Positions 1 through 9,520 are shown, counted from the first letter of the stretch. The stretch: DNA of 64,000 nt from Rhodoplanes sp963724735 (GCA_963724735.1 CAVRVX010000037.1:372001-436000), one strand, 5' to 3'. The notes: generated by a model from the letters alone, not told the origin. Numbers and translations are program-made.

Positions 1-405
1 GATCCCTGTCAGTGTCACGCCGATTTGTTCCTTGGCGTCATGAATCACCACCGTTGTCTTGACCGACGGAGCGATCGCGCCCGGCAACCAAGAGTTCAAC
101 GACGCCATCACCTCGTTCGGGTTCTTGATCCCGGTCCCCTTTTCGGCGGCGATCAAATTGGAGGTTTGCACGGCCGCGAATTTCCGCTCGGCAGGTTGAC
201 CCTGAACCGCATGCTTCTCATCCCGCAACGTCACATGCGGCATGCTGTCCACGAGGACGGCGACGAAATCGATTTGCCGCCCCACCAGCATTGCGATGAT
301 CATCATGGTGAACGCGACGCCGATCGCGACGCCGAAAATCGCCACCGAGGTTTGCCGCAGCCGCGTGGTGACGTGTCTCCAGGCGATTTCGAAAATAAGC
401 GACAT
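1..405 (-). CDS. FtsX-like ABC transporter permease, N-terminal part (runs off the window)
   Basis: The minus-strand frame from an ATG at 405 stays open to the left edge, giving the first 135 residues. It begins MSLIFEIAWRHVTTRLRQ and has one hydrophobic segment at about residues 20-42 (SVAIFGVAIGVAFTMMIIA), followed by a soluble region. This is the layout of FtsX/MacB/LolC-type permeases: one N-terminal membrane helix, then a large periplasmic domain, with the remaining helices at the C-terminus beyond the edge. An AAGGA ribosome-binding site lies just upstream of the ATG. Such permeases work with a LolD/MacB-like ATPase, but no intact partner is visible here. The family is fairly clear; the substrate is unknown. 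Confidence 0.65.
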   Translation of the reverse strand, partial: MSLIFEIAWRHVTTRLRQTSVAIFGVAIGVAFTMMIIAMLVGRQIDFVAVLVDSMPHVTLRDEKHAVQGQPAERKFAAVQTSNLIAAEKGTGIKNPNEVMASLNSWLPGAIAPSVKTTVVIHDAKEQIGVTLTGI

Positions 406-419
406 CGATGGCTATTCCT

Positions 420-620
420 TACCGGCACAGAGGGACCGAATGCGATGGCTCCAAAGTCGACCGGCCGTAATCGTCCCCGCGAACAGCATCCCTTAGGGAG
501 CTGAAGTACGGTCTTACCAGCCACGAACAAACCGATCGACGTCGCCGCCCCGCATCCCACCAATAATCGTGCGTGGCCCGCCGGTCTACCCGACCGCCAG
601 TCTCGGCCTGCAGCCACCGT
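420..620 (-). pseudogene. Possible decayed C-terminus of a second FtsX/ADOP-type permease
   Basis: Upstream of the partial permease the minus strand has no intact gene. Fragments in different frames resemble the last helices of a MacB/ADOP permease: ARLLVGCGAATSIGLFVAG in one frame, LFAGTITAG in another, and DFGAIAFG back in the first. This would fit a gene broken by at least two frameshifts, adjacent to a related permease. The call rests on weak pattern matching by eye. From about 620 to 1183 I see nothing coding that I can support on either strand. Confidence 0.22.
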
Positions 621-1183
621 TTACGCAAGCTCCCAGCCAGACCAAACTCCCGAAAGACGGAGAGTCCCAGCTGATCTCGATTGAAGAGCACGCCAAGCAA
701 AAAAGGGCATTCATTCGGCTCTGAGCATACGGCTCTTCCATTTAGGCAACATAGCGCATTCATCCGCCTCCGAAAAGCTCGTGGCACACCTCCGTTATCC
801 GTGTTCCCGGCGTTGAGCCGAGTTCACGAATTTGCCCGCCCCTGGCCTGGAACTGGACGGCCCCGCAACCACAACCGGGCTGGCGCGGCTTCATTCCGCT
901 CGTTCGCGCCGTCCTTTCGACCGCCCCGGAGATCAGGGCCTACGACCGGGAACGGCGTTTGAGTAATTCTTGGTCAATGATCGCTTCCGACCGGCGATGC
1001 CGAAAAACACCATCTCCGACGCCACCTCGCTCCGGCGCGGTCGAGCGCAAGAACCGTTGCAGTCGTGCTACGCACTGTAAAGAAATGGCCGATTTTGGGG
1101 CGCCCCTCGGACTTCCTGGTTGTTATTACCGCCCTTTAGCGGCACGGTGAGAGCGGGGAATTTTGACTTCGTGGGGGACAATC

Positions 1184-2086
1184 ATGAATTGTACGGTTGT
1201 TTTGGGCCTTGGCGTGTTGGCCGCTTTCGCAACTCTGAGTCCAGCTTTTGCGGACGAGGCGCCGCCCCCCGCGAAAAGGGCTGCTCCTGCGCGCGTCGCC
1301 CCGCGGGCGGAGCCGGTGCGTCAGGCCGCAGCTCCCACCAGCAATTGGACGGGCAGCCAAGTCGGCGCCTCGAACGGCGGCAGCTTCGCCAACAACGCCT
1401 TCGCCGATCCGGGCTCCTATATCTGCCCGCCTGGCGTGTTTATCGGCTCCGGCTGCTCTGAGACGCTGTTCAATTTCAAGGGCAGCCCTGGGAGCTACAC
1501 GGTCGGTCCGTACCTCGGCTATCGCGTCCAGGCCGGCTCGGTCGTGGTCGGCGTCGAAACCGACGTCTCCTACAAGAACACGCGGACCTCTCAGAGCCTG
1601 TCTGCGACCACCGTTTACCCGGCGTTCGATTTTTCGCGGGCCGAAACCTTCACGGGATCGATCAAGCAGACTTGGGACGGCTCGGTCCGCGGTCGCGTCG
1701 GCGTGCTCGTGACGCCGTGGACCTTGGTATACGGCACCGCCGGCCTCGCGGTCGGAGAGATCAGCGGGTCGTTGACCTACTCGGGAACAGTTTATGATTG
1801 CGTCACTCCTGGCGCTTGCGGGATCGTTGCAACGGCGATCGCGAGCAGAAGCTTCAGCGAAACCCGCGTCGGCGCAACCGCCGGCGGCGGCATCGAGATG
1901 CAGCTGTTCGGACCGTGGTCGGCAAGGATCGAATATCGTTACACGGATTTCGGCAAGTTCTACAAGACATTCCCGGTCGCGAACAGCTGCGTCCTGGATT
2001 GCCCTGCCAGTCCGTCCACCGCGACCTCGATCCACCTGCACCCGTCGTTCCAGACCGTGCGGTTGGGCATCGGCTTCGGCTTCTGA
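1184..2086 (+). CDS. Outer-membrane beta-barrel protein of the Omp25/RopB type
   Basis: The 300-residue protein has a signal peptide (residues 1-23, ending SPAFA before DEAPPP), an Ala/Pro-rich linker, and an alternating hydrophobic/polar barrel ending VRLGIGFGF. The C-terminal Phe is typical of outer-membrane barrels. Internal stretches such as VGPYLGYRVQAGSVVVGVETD and SVRGRVGVL match the porin-like barrels common in Hyphomicrobiales. I chose the ATG at 1184, preceded by GGGGGA, over an in-frame TTG at 1163. It is a single gene followed directly by a strong hairpin terminator. Its function is likely structural or a surface antigen; no specific substrate can be inferred. Confidence 0.85.
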   Translation: MNCTVVLGLGVLAAFATLSPAFADEAPPPAKRAAPARVAPRAEPVRQAAAPTSNWTGSQVGASNGGSFANNAFADPGSYICPPGVFIGSGCSETLFNFKGSPGSYTVGPYLGYRVQAGSVVVGVETDVSYKNTRTSQSLSATTVYPAFDFSRAETFTGSIKQTWDGSVRGRVGVLVTPWTLVYGTAGLAVGEISGSLTYSGTVYDCVTPGACGIVATAIASRSFSETRVGATAGGGIEMQLFGPWSARIEYRYTDFGKFYKTFPVANSCVLDCPASPSTATSIHLHPSFQTVRLGIGFGF

Positions 2087-2101
2087 CGCCGACGGATTGC
2101 A

Positions 2102-2149
2102 AGGCCGAAATGACGAGGGCCAGCGCCACCGCGCTGGCCCTTTCGGCTT
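2102..2149 (+). terminator. Hairpin terminator after the outer-membrane protein gene
   Basis: A perfect 9-bp stem (GGGCCAGCG 2117-2125 with CGCTGGCCC 2132-2140, loop CCACCG) is followed by TTTCGGCTT. The flanking GCCGAAA and TTTCGGC also pair, extending the hairpin. It lies about 30 bp after the stop codon. Confidence 0.7.
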
Positions 2150-2163
2150 ATCGATGAGACTAA

Positions 2164-4176
2164 CCCGACTTTCTCTACTCGAGGGGTAAGCTGATCGAAA
2201 AGGCCCGCAAACCGGGGTCTCAGATCAAAAAGTCTCCACTACATTGCGTGGTGCCGGGGCGGGGGCGATCCGGCGCGCGGCGGTAATCCGTGGCGGGGGC
2301 TGCGGCGGCAGGGCGAGGTTGAGTTGCCGGACCAGGATCCTTTGGTCGGGGTTCAATTCGGTGTATCGGCTCAGGATCAGGGTGCGGCCGTCGGTGGTGG
2401 GGAAGCGGACATCGAGCATCTGAATGTCGGCGAACTTGTCGAGCACGGCGCGCGGTGTGAGGCCGCCGGCGAGAGGCATGAGCCGGGCGCGCAGCGTCAC
2501 GTGCAGGCAATAGGCCATGAAGGCGACGAAGATGTGCGCCTCGATGCGGCTCTCCAGCTGGTGATAGATGGGGCGCAGCCTGAGATCGTCCTTGAGGTGC
2601 TTGAAGGCGGCTTCGATCTCGGTGAGCTGGATGTAGAACTGCCACAACTCAGCCGGCTGGCGTCCGCACAAATTGGTGCGCAGCAGGTAGCGCCCTTCGC
2701 GTCGCCGCGCCTGGCGCAGCTTTTTGCGATTGAGCGTGTAGCTGAAGCTTGAGCCGCGCGGCACCACTTCAACATCGACCAAGCGCCACGCCGCCCGCGC
2801 CTTGGCGCGCGCGGCGCCGAGCTTCATCAGCAGCTCTTCGCGCGTGAGCTTCATGGCCTGGAGCTGCTTGAGCCGCGCCCACAGCCATTTCAACTGGCGC
2901 CGCCGCATCGCGCGTTCCTTGGCGATGCGGGCGTGGCTCTGGGCGAAGACGTAGAGTTCCTGCTCCTGCGCCAACAATTTCACGTCGACGCCGTCGCGCA
3001 CCGCCTGCCAGGGCAGGCCGATGAGCGCCTGCTCCAATTTGGTGAGCCGCCCCTTGGGCGTGCCGACGAGATAGGAGACGGGCGGCTCGGCGGCGCGCAT
3101 CTCGGCGAGAACGTCCTCGGTCGGAATGCCGCGATCCATCACCCAGATGCGTTGCGCCTTGCCGTATTGCGTCTCGATCTTGTGCAGGAAGGCGCGCAGC
3201 GTCGTCTTGTCGGAGGTGTTCCCCGGCAGCACCTCATAGGCGAGCGGAAAGCCCTCGGGCGTCACGATCAGCGCGATCACCACCTGCACGCAGTCGCTGC
3301 GCTTGTCGCGGCTGTAGCCGTAGCGGCGCTTGTCGGCATCGTCGGCCGGCGGATCGGACTCGAAATAGGTGCTCGTCAAATCGTACAGCAGAACGTCAAA
3401 CTGCGCGCCGAACAAATCCTGCCAGCGCCGGCGCAGATGATCAAACAGCGCCGCCTTGTGCTCCAGCACCTTGTCGAGGCAGCGATACAACGCGTTCTTC
3501 TCGACCAGCCGAAAATCCTCGCCAAGAATATCCCCCATCGCGCTGCGCTCGAACCACAGCCGATGCAGCCGCCACTCGCTGCCGGGATCGATCAGCCGAT
3601 AGCTCACCAGCGTCTGCAGCACATGATCCCAGCGCGTGCCCTCGCGCGACGCCGGCAAGCGGTCCGCCCAGAACCGATCAAGGCCAAGCTGCTCGTAGAG
3701 CGTTGCGGCGAGCCAGCACGCACCCCATTGCCGCGGCCGATGCAACTCCATGGCATCGAGCCGAACCGCAATCCCATAACCTTGCGCATGGTCCGGAACA
3801 GCGCGATCGGCGGAAAACATCGCCAGTTGGGTCGGCCGTTGCGTCCCCTCATCGAACGCCTCGATCACGCGGCTCCACGACTCGCGCTGGCCGTCGTTGA
3901 TCTCGCCGAGATACAGCACCTGCCGCTGCACCACCTTGCCGCCGGCGCAGCGCTTGCTCTCGACAATGTTCCAATAGACGTGCTCCTTGCCATCCTTGAG
4001 CCGTCGATTGCGCTTCAAATACATGCCCACGAAATCATAGACGAATTCCGATTCGCGAAAAGATACTTGGTCTATACTACAACGACTTTCAGACCGACGC
4101 CCCTTGTACTGACTCGCAAATTCCCGCCCTCGCCATCGAAAATTCCCTTTTTTCGTTCCCAGTTGAGAAAGTCGGG
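2164..4176 (-). mobile_element. Complete IS1634-family insertion sequence
   Basis: The element is 2013 bp. Its ends carry inverted repeats: CCCGACTTTCTC at 2164-2175 and GAGAAAGTCGGG at 4165-4176, with a few more matching bases inward. It is flanked by a direct CTAA at 2160-2163 and 4177-4180, best read as a 4-bp target duplication. One intact transposase gene fills it. It sits in the gap between two convergent envelope genes and interrupts neither. Confidence 0.88.
2225..4030 (-). CDS. IS1634-family transposase
   Basis: This 601-residue DDE transposase appears intact. The catalytic region shows LLYDLTSTYFES (first Asp), IWVMDRGIPTED (second Asp) and LTEIEAAFKHLKDDL (Glu), with the family-typical RRYGYSRDKRSDCVQV between. 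It begins MGMYLKRNRRLKDG, and the Pro/Ala-rich tail ends about 60 bp from the left inverted repeat. Length and motif order match full-length IS1634-group enzymes, so the element could still be mobile. Neighbouring genes are unrelated to it. Confidence 0.92.
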   Translation of the reverse strand: MGMYLKRNRRLKDGKEHVYWNIVESKRCAGGKVVQRQVLYLGEINDGQRESWSRVIEAFDEGTQRPTQLAMFSADRAVPDHAQGYGIAVRLDAMELHRPRQWGACWLAATLYEQLGLDRFWADRLPASREGTRWDHVLQTLVSYRLIDPGSEWRLHRLWFERSAMGDILGEDFRLVEKNALYRCLDKVLEHKAALFDHLRRRWQDLFGAQFDVLLYDLTSTYFESDPPADDADKRRYGYSRDKRSDCVQVVIALIVTPEGFPLAYEVLPGNTSDKTTLRAFLHKIETQYGKAQRIWVMDRGIPTEDVLAEMRAAEPPVSYLVGTPKGRLTKLEQALIGLPWQAVRDGVDVKLLAQEQELYVFAQSHARIAKERAMRRRQLKWLWARLKQLQAMKLTREELLMKLGAARAKARAAWRLVDVEVVPRGSSFSYTLNRKKLRQARRREGRYLLRTNLCGRQPAELWQFYIQLTEIEAAFKHLKDDLRLRPIYHQLESRIEAHIFVAFMAYCLHVTLRARLMPLAGGLTPRAVLDKFADIQMLDVRFPTTDGRTLILSRYTELNPDQRILVRQLNLALPPQPPPRITAARRIAPAPAPRNVVETF

Positions 4177-4196
4177 CTAAGCGCGCCTGCCGTTGG

Positions 4197-4844
4197 TCAT
4201 CGCCTCGCGGTCTCTTTCTTCTCCAGATTTACGATCTGCACGCGCCGGTTTTCCGCGGCGTAGGGATCGGCCTGGTTCTTCAGCTGTTCCCTGCCATATC
4301 CCGCCGTAGCGAGACTGTCGTCAGGAATGTCGTAATTATCCTGTAGGAACTTTTTCACAGAAGCGGCGCGGCGCTCCGAAAGTCTTTGATTGAAGTCGGC
4401 GCCGCCCTTGGCATCGGTATGCCCGGCGATCAGAAATACGCTTCCTCTCAGCTCGGGATTGGTCAGCGCCTTGCCAAGCGTTCTCAGATTGGGCTCGGCC
4501 GCCGACGATATCTCCGAGGAGTTGTAATCGAAGTAGACTTCGAGGTCGATGCTCGGTTTGCTCTTGGCGATGTCGGCGACTTCCGCCCGCTCGCTCGCCG
4601 TGAGCTGCCGGGTCTTGCTGGTGCGAATCTTGGCGAGCACCCGCTGATCGCCGGTGTATCGGGGCGTGCTGGATGTCGTAAGACCCCGCGTCTTTATCGG
4701 CTCGGGAGGCGGCTTGAGAGCATTCACGATCTCCTCCTCGGTCGGCCTTTGTTGGGCCAGCGAGGAACCGGAAAGGCAAAGCGTGATGCCGCTTGCCAAA
4801 ATCAGGCTCGCGACCACGCTCAGGAATGTTTGCCAACGTGTCAT
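4197..4844 (-). CDS. OmpA-domain envelope protein
   Basis: The 215-residue protein starts at an ATG at 4844 preceded by GGAGGA; an in-frame upstream start at 4892 has no such site. A signal peptide ends near SSLAQQ. The C-terminal half is an OmpA/MotB peptidoglycan-binding domain: YFDYNSSEIS, GHTDAKGG, LSERRA and an NRRVQIVNL end. The N-terminal 90 residues are low in features and there is no barrel, so it is probably a periplasmic or lipid-independent peptidoglycan-linked protein. The IS1634 element begins only about 20 bp past its stop codon, and no terminator remains between them. Confidence 0.85.
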   Translation of the reverse strand: MTRWQTFLSVVASLILASGITLCLSGSSLAQQRPTEEEIVNALKPPPEPIKTRGLTTSSTPRYTGDQRVLAKIRTSKTRQLTASERAEVADIAKSKPSIDLEVYFDYNSSEISSAAEPNLRTLGKALTNPELRGSVFLIAGHTDAKGGADFNQRLSERRAASVKKFLQDNYDIPDDSLATAGYGREQLKNQADPYAAENRRVQIVNLEKKETARR

Positions 4845-5166
4845 ATCGATGGTCCTCCGGGCTCTTGCTAGCCAGGCTATTAGTGCTGCCAAAGTCGCGC
4901 AGGGTTCAGGACGCTACGCTTGGACCCGGGTCTTCAACAAGCGTCTCACAAGAACTTGAGCCGGCCATACGCTCACGTTGGACGGTGGAATTGGAAACCG
5001 AGCGGCGCGTCTGACCGGCCCCGCCGCTTTCGATCGCTCAATCGATCGAAGGCGGCGCCGACGCGCCTGTGAGAATCCCAATCTACAAAGTGCGCGGCGG
5101 TCGCACGCACACATTCATGCGGATCGTTATCACGCGCGTCTGATATCTATAAACATGGACAATGAT

Positions 5167-5195
5167 TTGCGCGTCGTAACCGCGCTGTATATAAT
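5167..5195 (+). promoter_or_regulatory. Sigma-70-like promoter candidate for the Sel1/TPR gene
   Basis: TTGCGC at 5167-5172 and a perfect TATAAT at 5190-5195 are separated by 17 bases. The site points at the gene starting at 5433, implying a leader of about 230 nt. It lies in the roughly 590-bp divergent gap 4845-5432, in which I see no gene. Confidence 0.4.
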
Positions 5196-5432
5196 TCTTC
5201 GCGCTTCGGCGACGCCGCAATGCGATCGTTCCGGTTCCGCGGGGGTCAAGCGACTTGGTTCGCGCGACCGCCGCTTCTCCGTTCGCGTTGTGGCCTATTA
5301 TTTTAGATGTTCCGGCTGATCGCCAGGGAGAACTCCTTGAGCCGCCACGTAGTGTTCTCAGCCGCCATCAAGCATTTGAGATCGGGGGCGCGCGCCGCGC
5401 CGGAGGCTTGCCACGAGGCGCGACGAAGGCCG

Positions 5433-6419
5433 ATGCGCGATCTGCGTCAAGACCGGACTTGGCTGGCGTGCGCGATCCTCTTCGCCTTTTTGATCGTCTC
5501 GCCGGGCCTGCGTGCCGATTCCGGCGACGCAGAGATCGCCAACCGCCACTTGCGGGCCGCCGAGGGTGGCAATCCGACGTCTCAACTCTACTTGGGGGCG
5601 CTGTATTCGGCTGGCGTCGGGGTGAGGCAGTCCGACACCGAAGCTTTTCGGTGGTTTTTGAAGGCGGCGGAACAGGGTAACGCCCAGGCCCAGGTTGTCG
5701 TCGCGTCGCTGTATGCGATTGGAAAAGGAACCCCCAAAGACAACAAGAATGCCTATCGGTGGGCATATGTGGCAGCCGCCGGCGGCGATTTCAACATCCG
5801 GAACGGCGCCAACCAATTGATGGATGTCCTGGCGACAAGGATGTCGTCGGACGAACGCGCCGAGGCGATAAGGGCGGCGGGCGGGCAGCCCGGAAAAACG
5901 ACAACCGCGTCGACCGATAATGTAACCAACCGCAGGACCGACTCTGGCGAGATTCCGGGCCAGGCGGAATTGGCGAACTCTGACGCATATTACAAACGCG
6001 GTCAGGCCAGAGCGCAGCGGCAAGAATATGCGCTCGCCATCGATGATTTTTCCAAGGCGATTGAATTAAACCCATCCGACGCCGAGGCCTTCAACAATCG
6101 TTGCTGGGTTCGCATCATCGTGGGGCGCGCCAGGGAGGCCCTCGGCGACTGCAATCAAGCGGTAAGGCTCAGGCCCGGCTACGCCGACGCGCTGGATAGC
6201 CGCGGATTGGCCAAGCTGAAGCTTGGCGAATACGACGGCGCGATTTCGGATTTCAACGAAGCGTTGAGACTAAAGCCCAAACTCGCCTCGTCGCTGTTTG
6301 GCCGAGGCAAGGCGCGGCTGCAGAAGGGAAACACGTCGGCCGGCAACGCCGACCTCAAGGCCGCGCGGGGCCTTGATCCCAATATCGATCAGGAGTACTC
6401 CCGGTACGGCATCGACTGA
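5433..6419 (+). CDS. Exported Sel1-repeat and TPR protein
   Basis: The 328-residue protein has an N-terminal hydrophobic signal (TWLACAILFAFLIVSPGLRA). Two Sel1-like repeats follow at about residues 45-120 (SQLYLGALYSAGVGVRQSD and ASLYAIGKGTPKDNKNA), then a linker and about three TPRs from residue 185 (YYKRGQARAQRQEYALAID, DALDSRGLAKLKLGEYDGA). Both repeat types bind proteins or peptides, so a periplasmic scaffold role is likely. I chose the ATG at 5433, with GAAGG upstream, because it starts right before the signal peptide; an open frame extends back to 5307. An ISAzo13 element lies 28 bp after the stop. Confidence 0.78.
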   Translation: MRDLRQDRTWLACAILFAFLIVSPGLRADSGDAEIANRHLRAAEGGNPTSQLYLGALYSAGVGVRQSDTEAFRWFLKAAEQGNAQAQVVVASLYAIGKGTPKDNKNAYRWAYVAAAGGDFNIRNGANQLMDVLATRMSSDERAEAIRAAGGQPGKTTTASTDNVTNRRTDSGEIPGQAELANSDAYYKRGQARAQRQEYALAIDDFSKAIELNPSDAEAFNNRCWVRIIVGRAREALGDCNQAVRLRPGYADALDSRGLAKLKLGEYDGAISDFNEALRLKPKLASSLFGRGKARLQKGNTSAGNADLKAARGLDPNIDQEYSRYGID

Positions 6420-6447
6420 TTGCGTATCGGGCCGCTGCGTTATCTAA

Positions 6448-7782
6448 GGATACCCCGAGCAATAACTGCTACGATTTTGACGGCTGGCGCGGCCTGATCG
6501 TGTAGTTCCATTCAGGATGGAACTGATCGCCGGTGATGTCGAGGCGTTTCATCTCGGCTTTGCTGATCTTGATGCCCTTCTTATAGCTGCGCGTGTCGAG
6601 TGCGCTCTCGACTTTCAGACCGGTCTTGGTTGTCGTCGCGCCGATCAACTCGACCACGGCAAGGCGATCCGTGAGCGGCCGGCCGCGCCAGTTCTGCGTG
6701 ATGTGGCAGAACAGCCGGTGCTCGATCTTGTTCCACTTCGACGTGCCCGGCGGATAGTGGCAGACGTGGATCGCGAGTCTCGTCTCATCGGCTAGCTTTT
6801 GCAACTCGATCTTCCAGAGCCGCACACGCGCGCCATTCGAGCCGCCGCAGTCCGCCGTGATCGTCAAGTCTCGTGCATTCGGATAGCGCTGTCGTCCCAT
6901 GCGTTCGAGCCAGCAACGGATCGACTGCACGGCGAACTCAGCCGTGTCGCTCGTGATCCCGACGCTGACGAAGCCGGCGTTGGCGGTCACATCGTACACG
7001 CCATACGGCACGACCTTGCCGAGCCTCTTGTCCTCGAAGTCGTGCACGTTCACGCGCCGTGGATCGTCTTTTGGACGATAATCAGTTCCGCCATTCTTGA
7101 AGTTGCCGATCAGCTCCTTCTTCTTCGTGTCGACGGAGATGACGGGTTGTTGTTGCACCTGCGCCGTAATGACTTTCGCGTTGATATGCTCGAACTGGGC
7201 GTTTCGGTCGGGATGGTTCGAGCCTTCATCCGCCTTGCGATTGGACTGGCGCGAGAACCCGAGTTTCACCAACTCCTTGCGCACGGTGTCGGCGCTGATC
7301 GGATGCCCCATCTCCGTCAGGGTCGCCGCGAGCTTCTCCATGCTCTTCGACACCCAGATCAAGGGCCGCATGGGATCGCCCAGCGTCGCGGGCGCGACCA
7401 GGCGCTCGAGTGCAGGGACGAGCCCCGGATCGTTTTCGCAAACCGCGCGACGCCCGCCCCCAGCGCAGCGAACGCGCCCCTTCGGCAGCGGTTTTGCGTC
7501 GATATCATCCTCGCCGCGATTGATCGTCGAACGGGCGAGCCCGGTGATCTTCGATACAACCGCGAGACCGCCCCAACCAGCAGTCCGCACCTCCCCCGCC
7601 GCAAACAGTCGCCGCCCCCGCTCGTCGAGCTGAGAGCCGACCGCTTCCCATCGCTGCCGAATCGCGTCCTCGTCGATCATACGACCGACCTACGCTTGTT
7701 CACCCAGCACCGGAATCCCCGACACCCGAGTCACTCCGACGCACAACGGCGGATCGCGATTTAGTTATTGTTCGGAGTGTCC
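6448..7782 (-). mobile_element. Complete ISAzo13-family insertion sequence
   Basis: The element is 1335 bp with imperfect inverted ends of about 20 bp: GGATACCCCGAGCAATAACT at 6448-6467 against the complement of 7763-7782, with three mismatches. A direct TAA flanks it at 6445-6447 and 7783-7785, consistent with a 3-bp target duplication. A single intact transposase gene occupies it. Confidence 0.85.
6469..7680 (-). CDS. ISAzo13-family transposase
   Basis: The 403-residue protein matches the Rhodopirellula-type DDE transposases now called ISAzo13. The N-terminal part (residues 1-130) includes an HTH-like region (VSKITGLARSTINRG). The catalytic core shows VISVDTKKKELIGNF, ITADCGGSNGARVRLW and GTSKWNKIEHRLFCHI, which supply the acidic triad. 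The frame is intact from the ATG at 7680 to a stop one base inside the left inverted repeat. The element is probably functional. Confidence 0.9.
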   Translation of the reverse strand: MIDEDAIRQRWEAVGSQLDERGRRLFAAGEVRTAGWGGLAVVSKITGLARSTINRGEDDIDAKPLPKGRVRCAGGGRRAVCENDPGLVPALERLVAPATLGDPMRPLIWVSKSMEKLAATLTEMGHPISADTVRKELVKLGFSRQSNRKADEGSNHPDRNAQFEHINAKVITAQVQQQPVISVDTKKKELIGNFKNGGTDYRPKDDPRRVNVHDFEDKRLGKVVPYGVYDVTANAGFVSVGITSDTAEFAVQSIRCWLERMGRQRYPNARDLTITADCGGSNGARVRLWKIELQKLADETRLAIHVCHYPPGTSKWNKIEHRLFCHITQNWRGRPLTDRLAVVELIGATTTKTGLKVESALDTRSYKKGIKISKAEMKRLDITGDQFHPEWNYTIRPRQPSKS

Positions 7783-8350
7783 TAAGCGCGTTCCAGCTGA
7801 CGCAAGACGCGATTCGGATCCGCTCGTCCCCGCGAAAGCGCGACCAGGACGGTGACAACCATTTTGCCGCGCCATCAAAGCGGCTTCTCATAAATCCGGT
7901 AGGTCTTGTAGATTTTGGCGCCCGAGGCCTCGGTCACGCGGCGAGATAGGATATTGTCTTCGAAGACCCAGGAAAGCTCCGCTCGGCGGTATGGCTTCTT
8001 CTTGTCCACGAAGCCCCCCTTTGCCCCGACATAGATCAAGGCTGGCGCGACCATTTTGCGCTGATAGCCGGGCAAGGCGCAAATGGCGAAGACCCTCGCT
8101 TGGTCGATCTTGCGGCGATACCACAGGAGCTTCAAGACGCCGATGAGGCCGAGTTTCCCATGCACATGCATCAAAGGGATATTGTAGTCGGGCAATGCCA
8201 TGAAGAAGCCGATCATCTTTCCCGCGTACTCGGCAATCCAGAAGATCGCGGGGTCCACGATCGTTCGCATCTCCTGGGCTTCGTCAATGAATTCCGCCTC
8301 GGTATGAGGACTCGAACTCCAGCTGTCGGCAAATGCGTCGGTAAACAGCC

Positions 8351-9298
8351 CTACGTGAATGAGGAGATTTGTGAGAAAATTGCGAGGGGTTTGGTAGCGA
8401 GTATTTTTGGGGCGAGAGTGAGTTTGTTGATTTGGATATGGTATCGGACAAAATAGAGAGGTGGAACTTTTGGGAAGTACTGCTGAAGAGGCGTTAGTGT
8501 GTTGTTGAGGCGCGTTCCACGAGTGATAGGGCTTGGCAAAATAGGATAGTGCCAGCGAGGTTGCGATTTGGGTGTGAGAGGCGAACTCTTTTCTATTGTG
8601 TAAGTGATTGTTTCGATGCGGTCAGCGAGCGGCAAGAGCACGCGTGCGCAGGTCTGCACGACAAAGTTAGTGTTCTTGTCTGGCAGTTTGGCGAGCTTGG
8701 TGTATTTGGAGATTTGCTCGACGTGCGACATGACAACGCCTTTGTGATTGGCGCCGATAATCGTGTCGGCCTCCCAGTCTCCGATGCGGCTTTTTGCGGC
8801 GACAATAGGAGGCCGCTGATCGATATCGACGCGGTTCGGAATCAGCCCGCGCCCCGAATTCTTGCCCTTGCGCCTGTTGTATTTTTTGCCGCTGTGACGC
8901 AAGTGAAGATACAGCGTGCCCCCGTCTTTCTTGTCTTTCCAGACATGCTGATAGATGCGCTCGTGACTGATCAAGGCGACGCCATCCTTCGCCAGACGCC
9001 CGCTGATCTGATCGGGACTCCACTGCTCTTGCGTCAGTTTTTCTTCGATCAGCTCCACCAAATCTGGCGTCATTTTGCGCGGCTTGTCCGAGGCCTCTTC
9101 GCGTCTCTGCGAGGCCTTCTCGTGCGCTTGCTTGAAGCGATAGCCGCGCGCGCCGGTGTTGCGAACAAGCTCGCGGCTGATCGTCGACGGATCGACGCCA
9201 ATTTGCCGCGCAATGTGGGCTTGCGAGTGGCCGCTTTGCAAGAGCGCGTAAATCTGGCAGCGTTGTTCGCAGGTCAGATGGAGATAGCCCTCGGGCAT
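8351..9298 (-). pseudogene. IS30-family transposase with a frameshifted C-terminus
   Basis: Translation starts at the ATG at 9298 (GGAGG six bases upstream). The HTH region (CEQRCQIYALLQSGHSQ, GVDPSTISREL) and first catalytic part (IGDWEADTIIGANHKG) are normal IS30. After IETITY the frame should continue DNGKEF with the second catalytic Asp. A missing base replaces this with TIEKSS; the expected residues (NRKEFASHTQIA, YFAKPYHSW) appear in another frame. Further small losses bring QYFPK back into frame, so the reading frame stays open by chance to 8351. The enzyme encoded as written should be inactive. Confidence 0.75.
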
Positions 9299-9520
9299 TT
9301 TTCCTCCGTGAGATGTGCTGTCCCACGCAAGGATAGTCTCCATCTGACCGCCAGAAAAACCGGCATACACAACATGGCAAAGTCTGGCGGGAGAAAAGTC
9401 GGCCTCAAGGGTGCTCGCTGCGCTCGCATCGCCTCCAGCGATAAAGCCCTTGACCCCGACCCTTTCCCCCGCCACTACTCCGCATGCCGTTATGCTGCCT
9501 GTTGCACTTCGGATTGAAAA
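8354..9520 (-). mobile_element. IS30-family element inserted in the acetyltransferase gene, left end decayed
   Basis: The right boundary is near 9520, where host coding sequence gives way to GTTGCACTTCGGATTGAAAA (9501-9520), a plausible element end. The left boundary is within about 20 bp of 8354, where the acetyltransferase frame resumes. I could not find a matching inverted repeat on the left. The last 250 bp on that side are compositionally odd and contain small deletions. Boundaries are therefore approximate. Confidence 0.7.
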
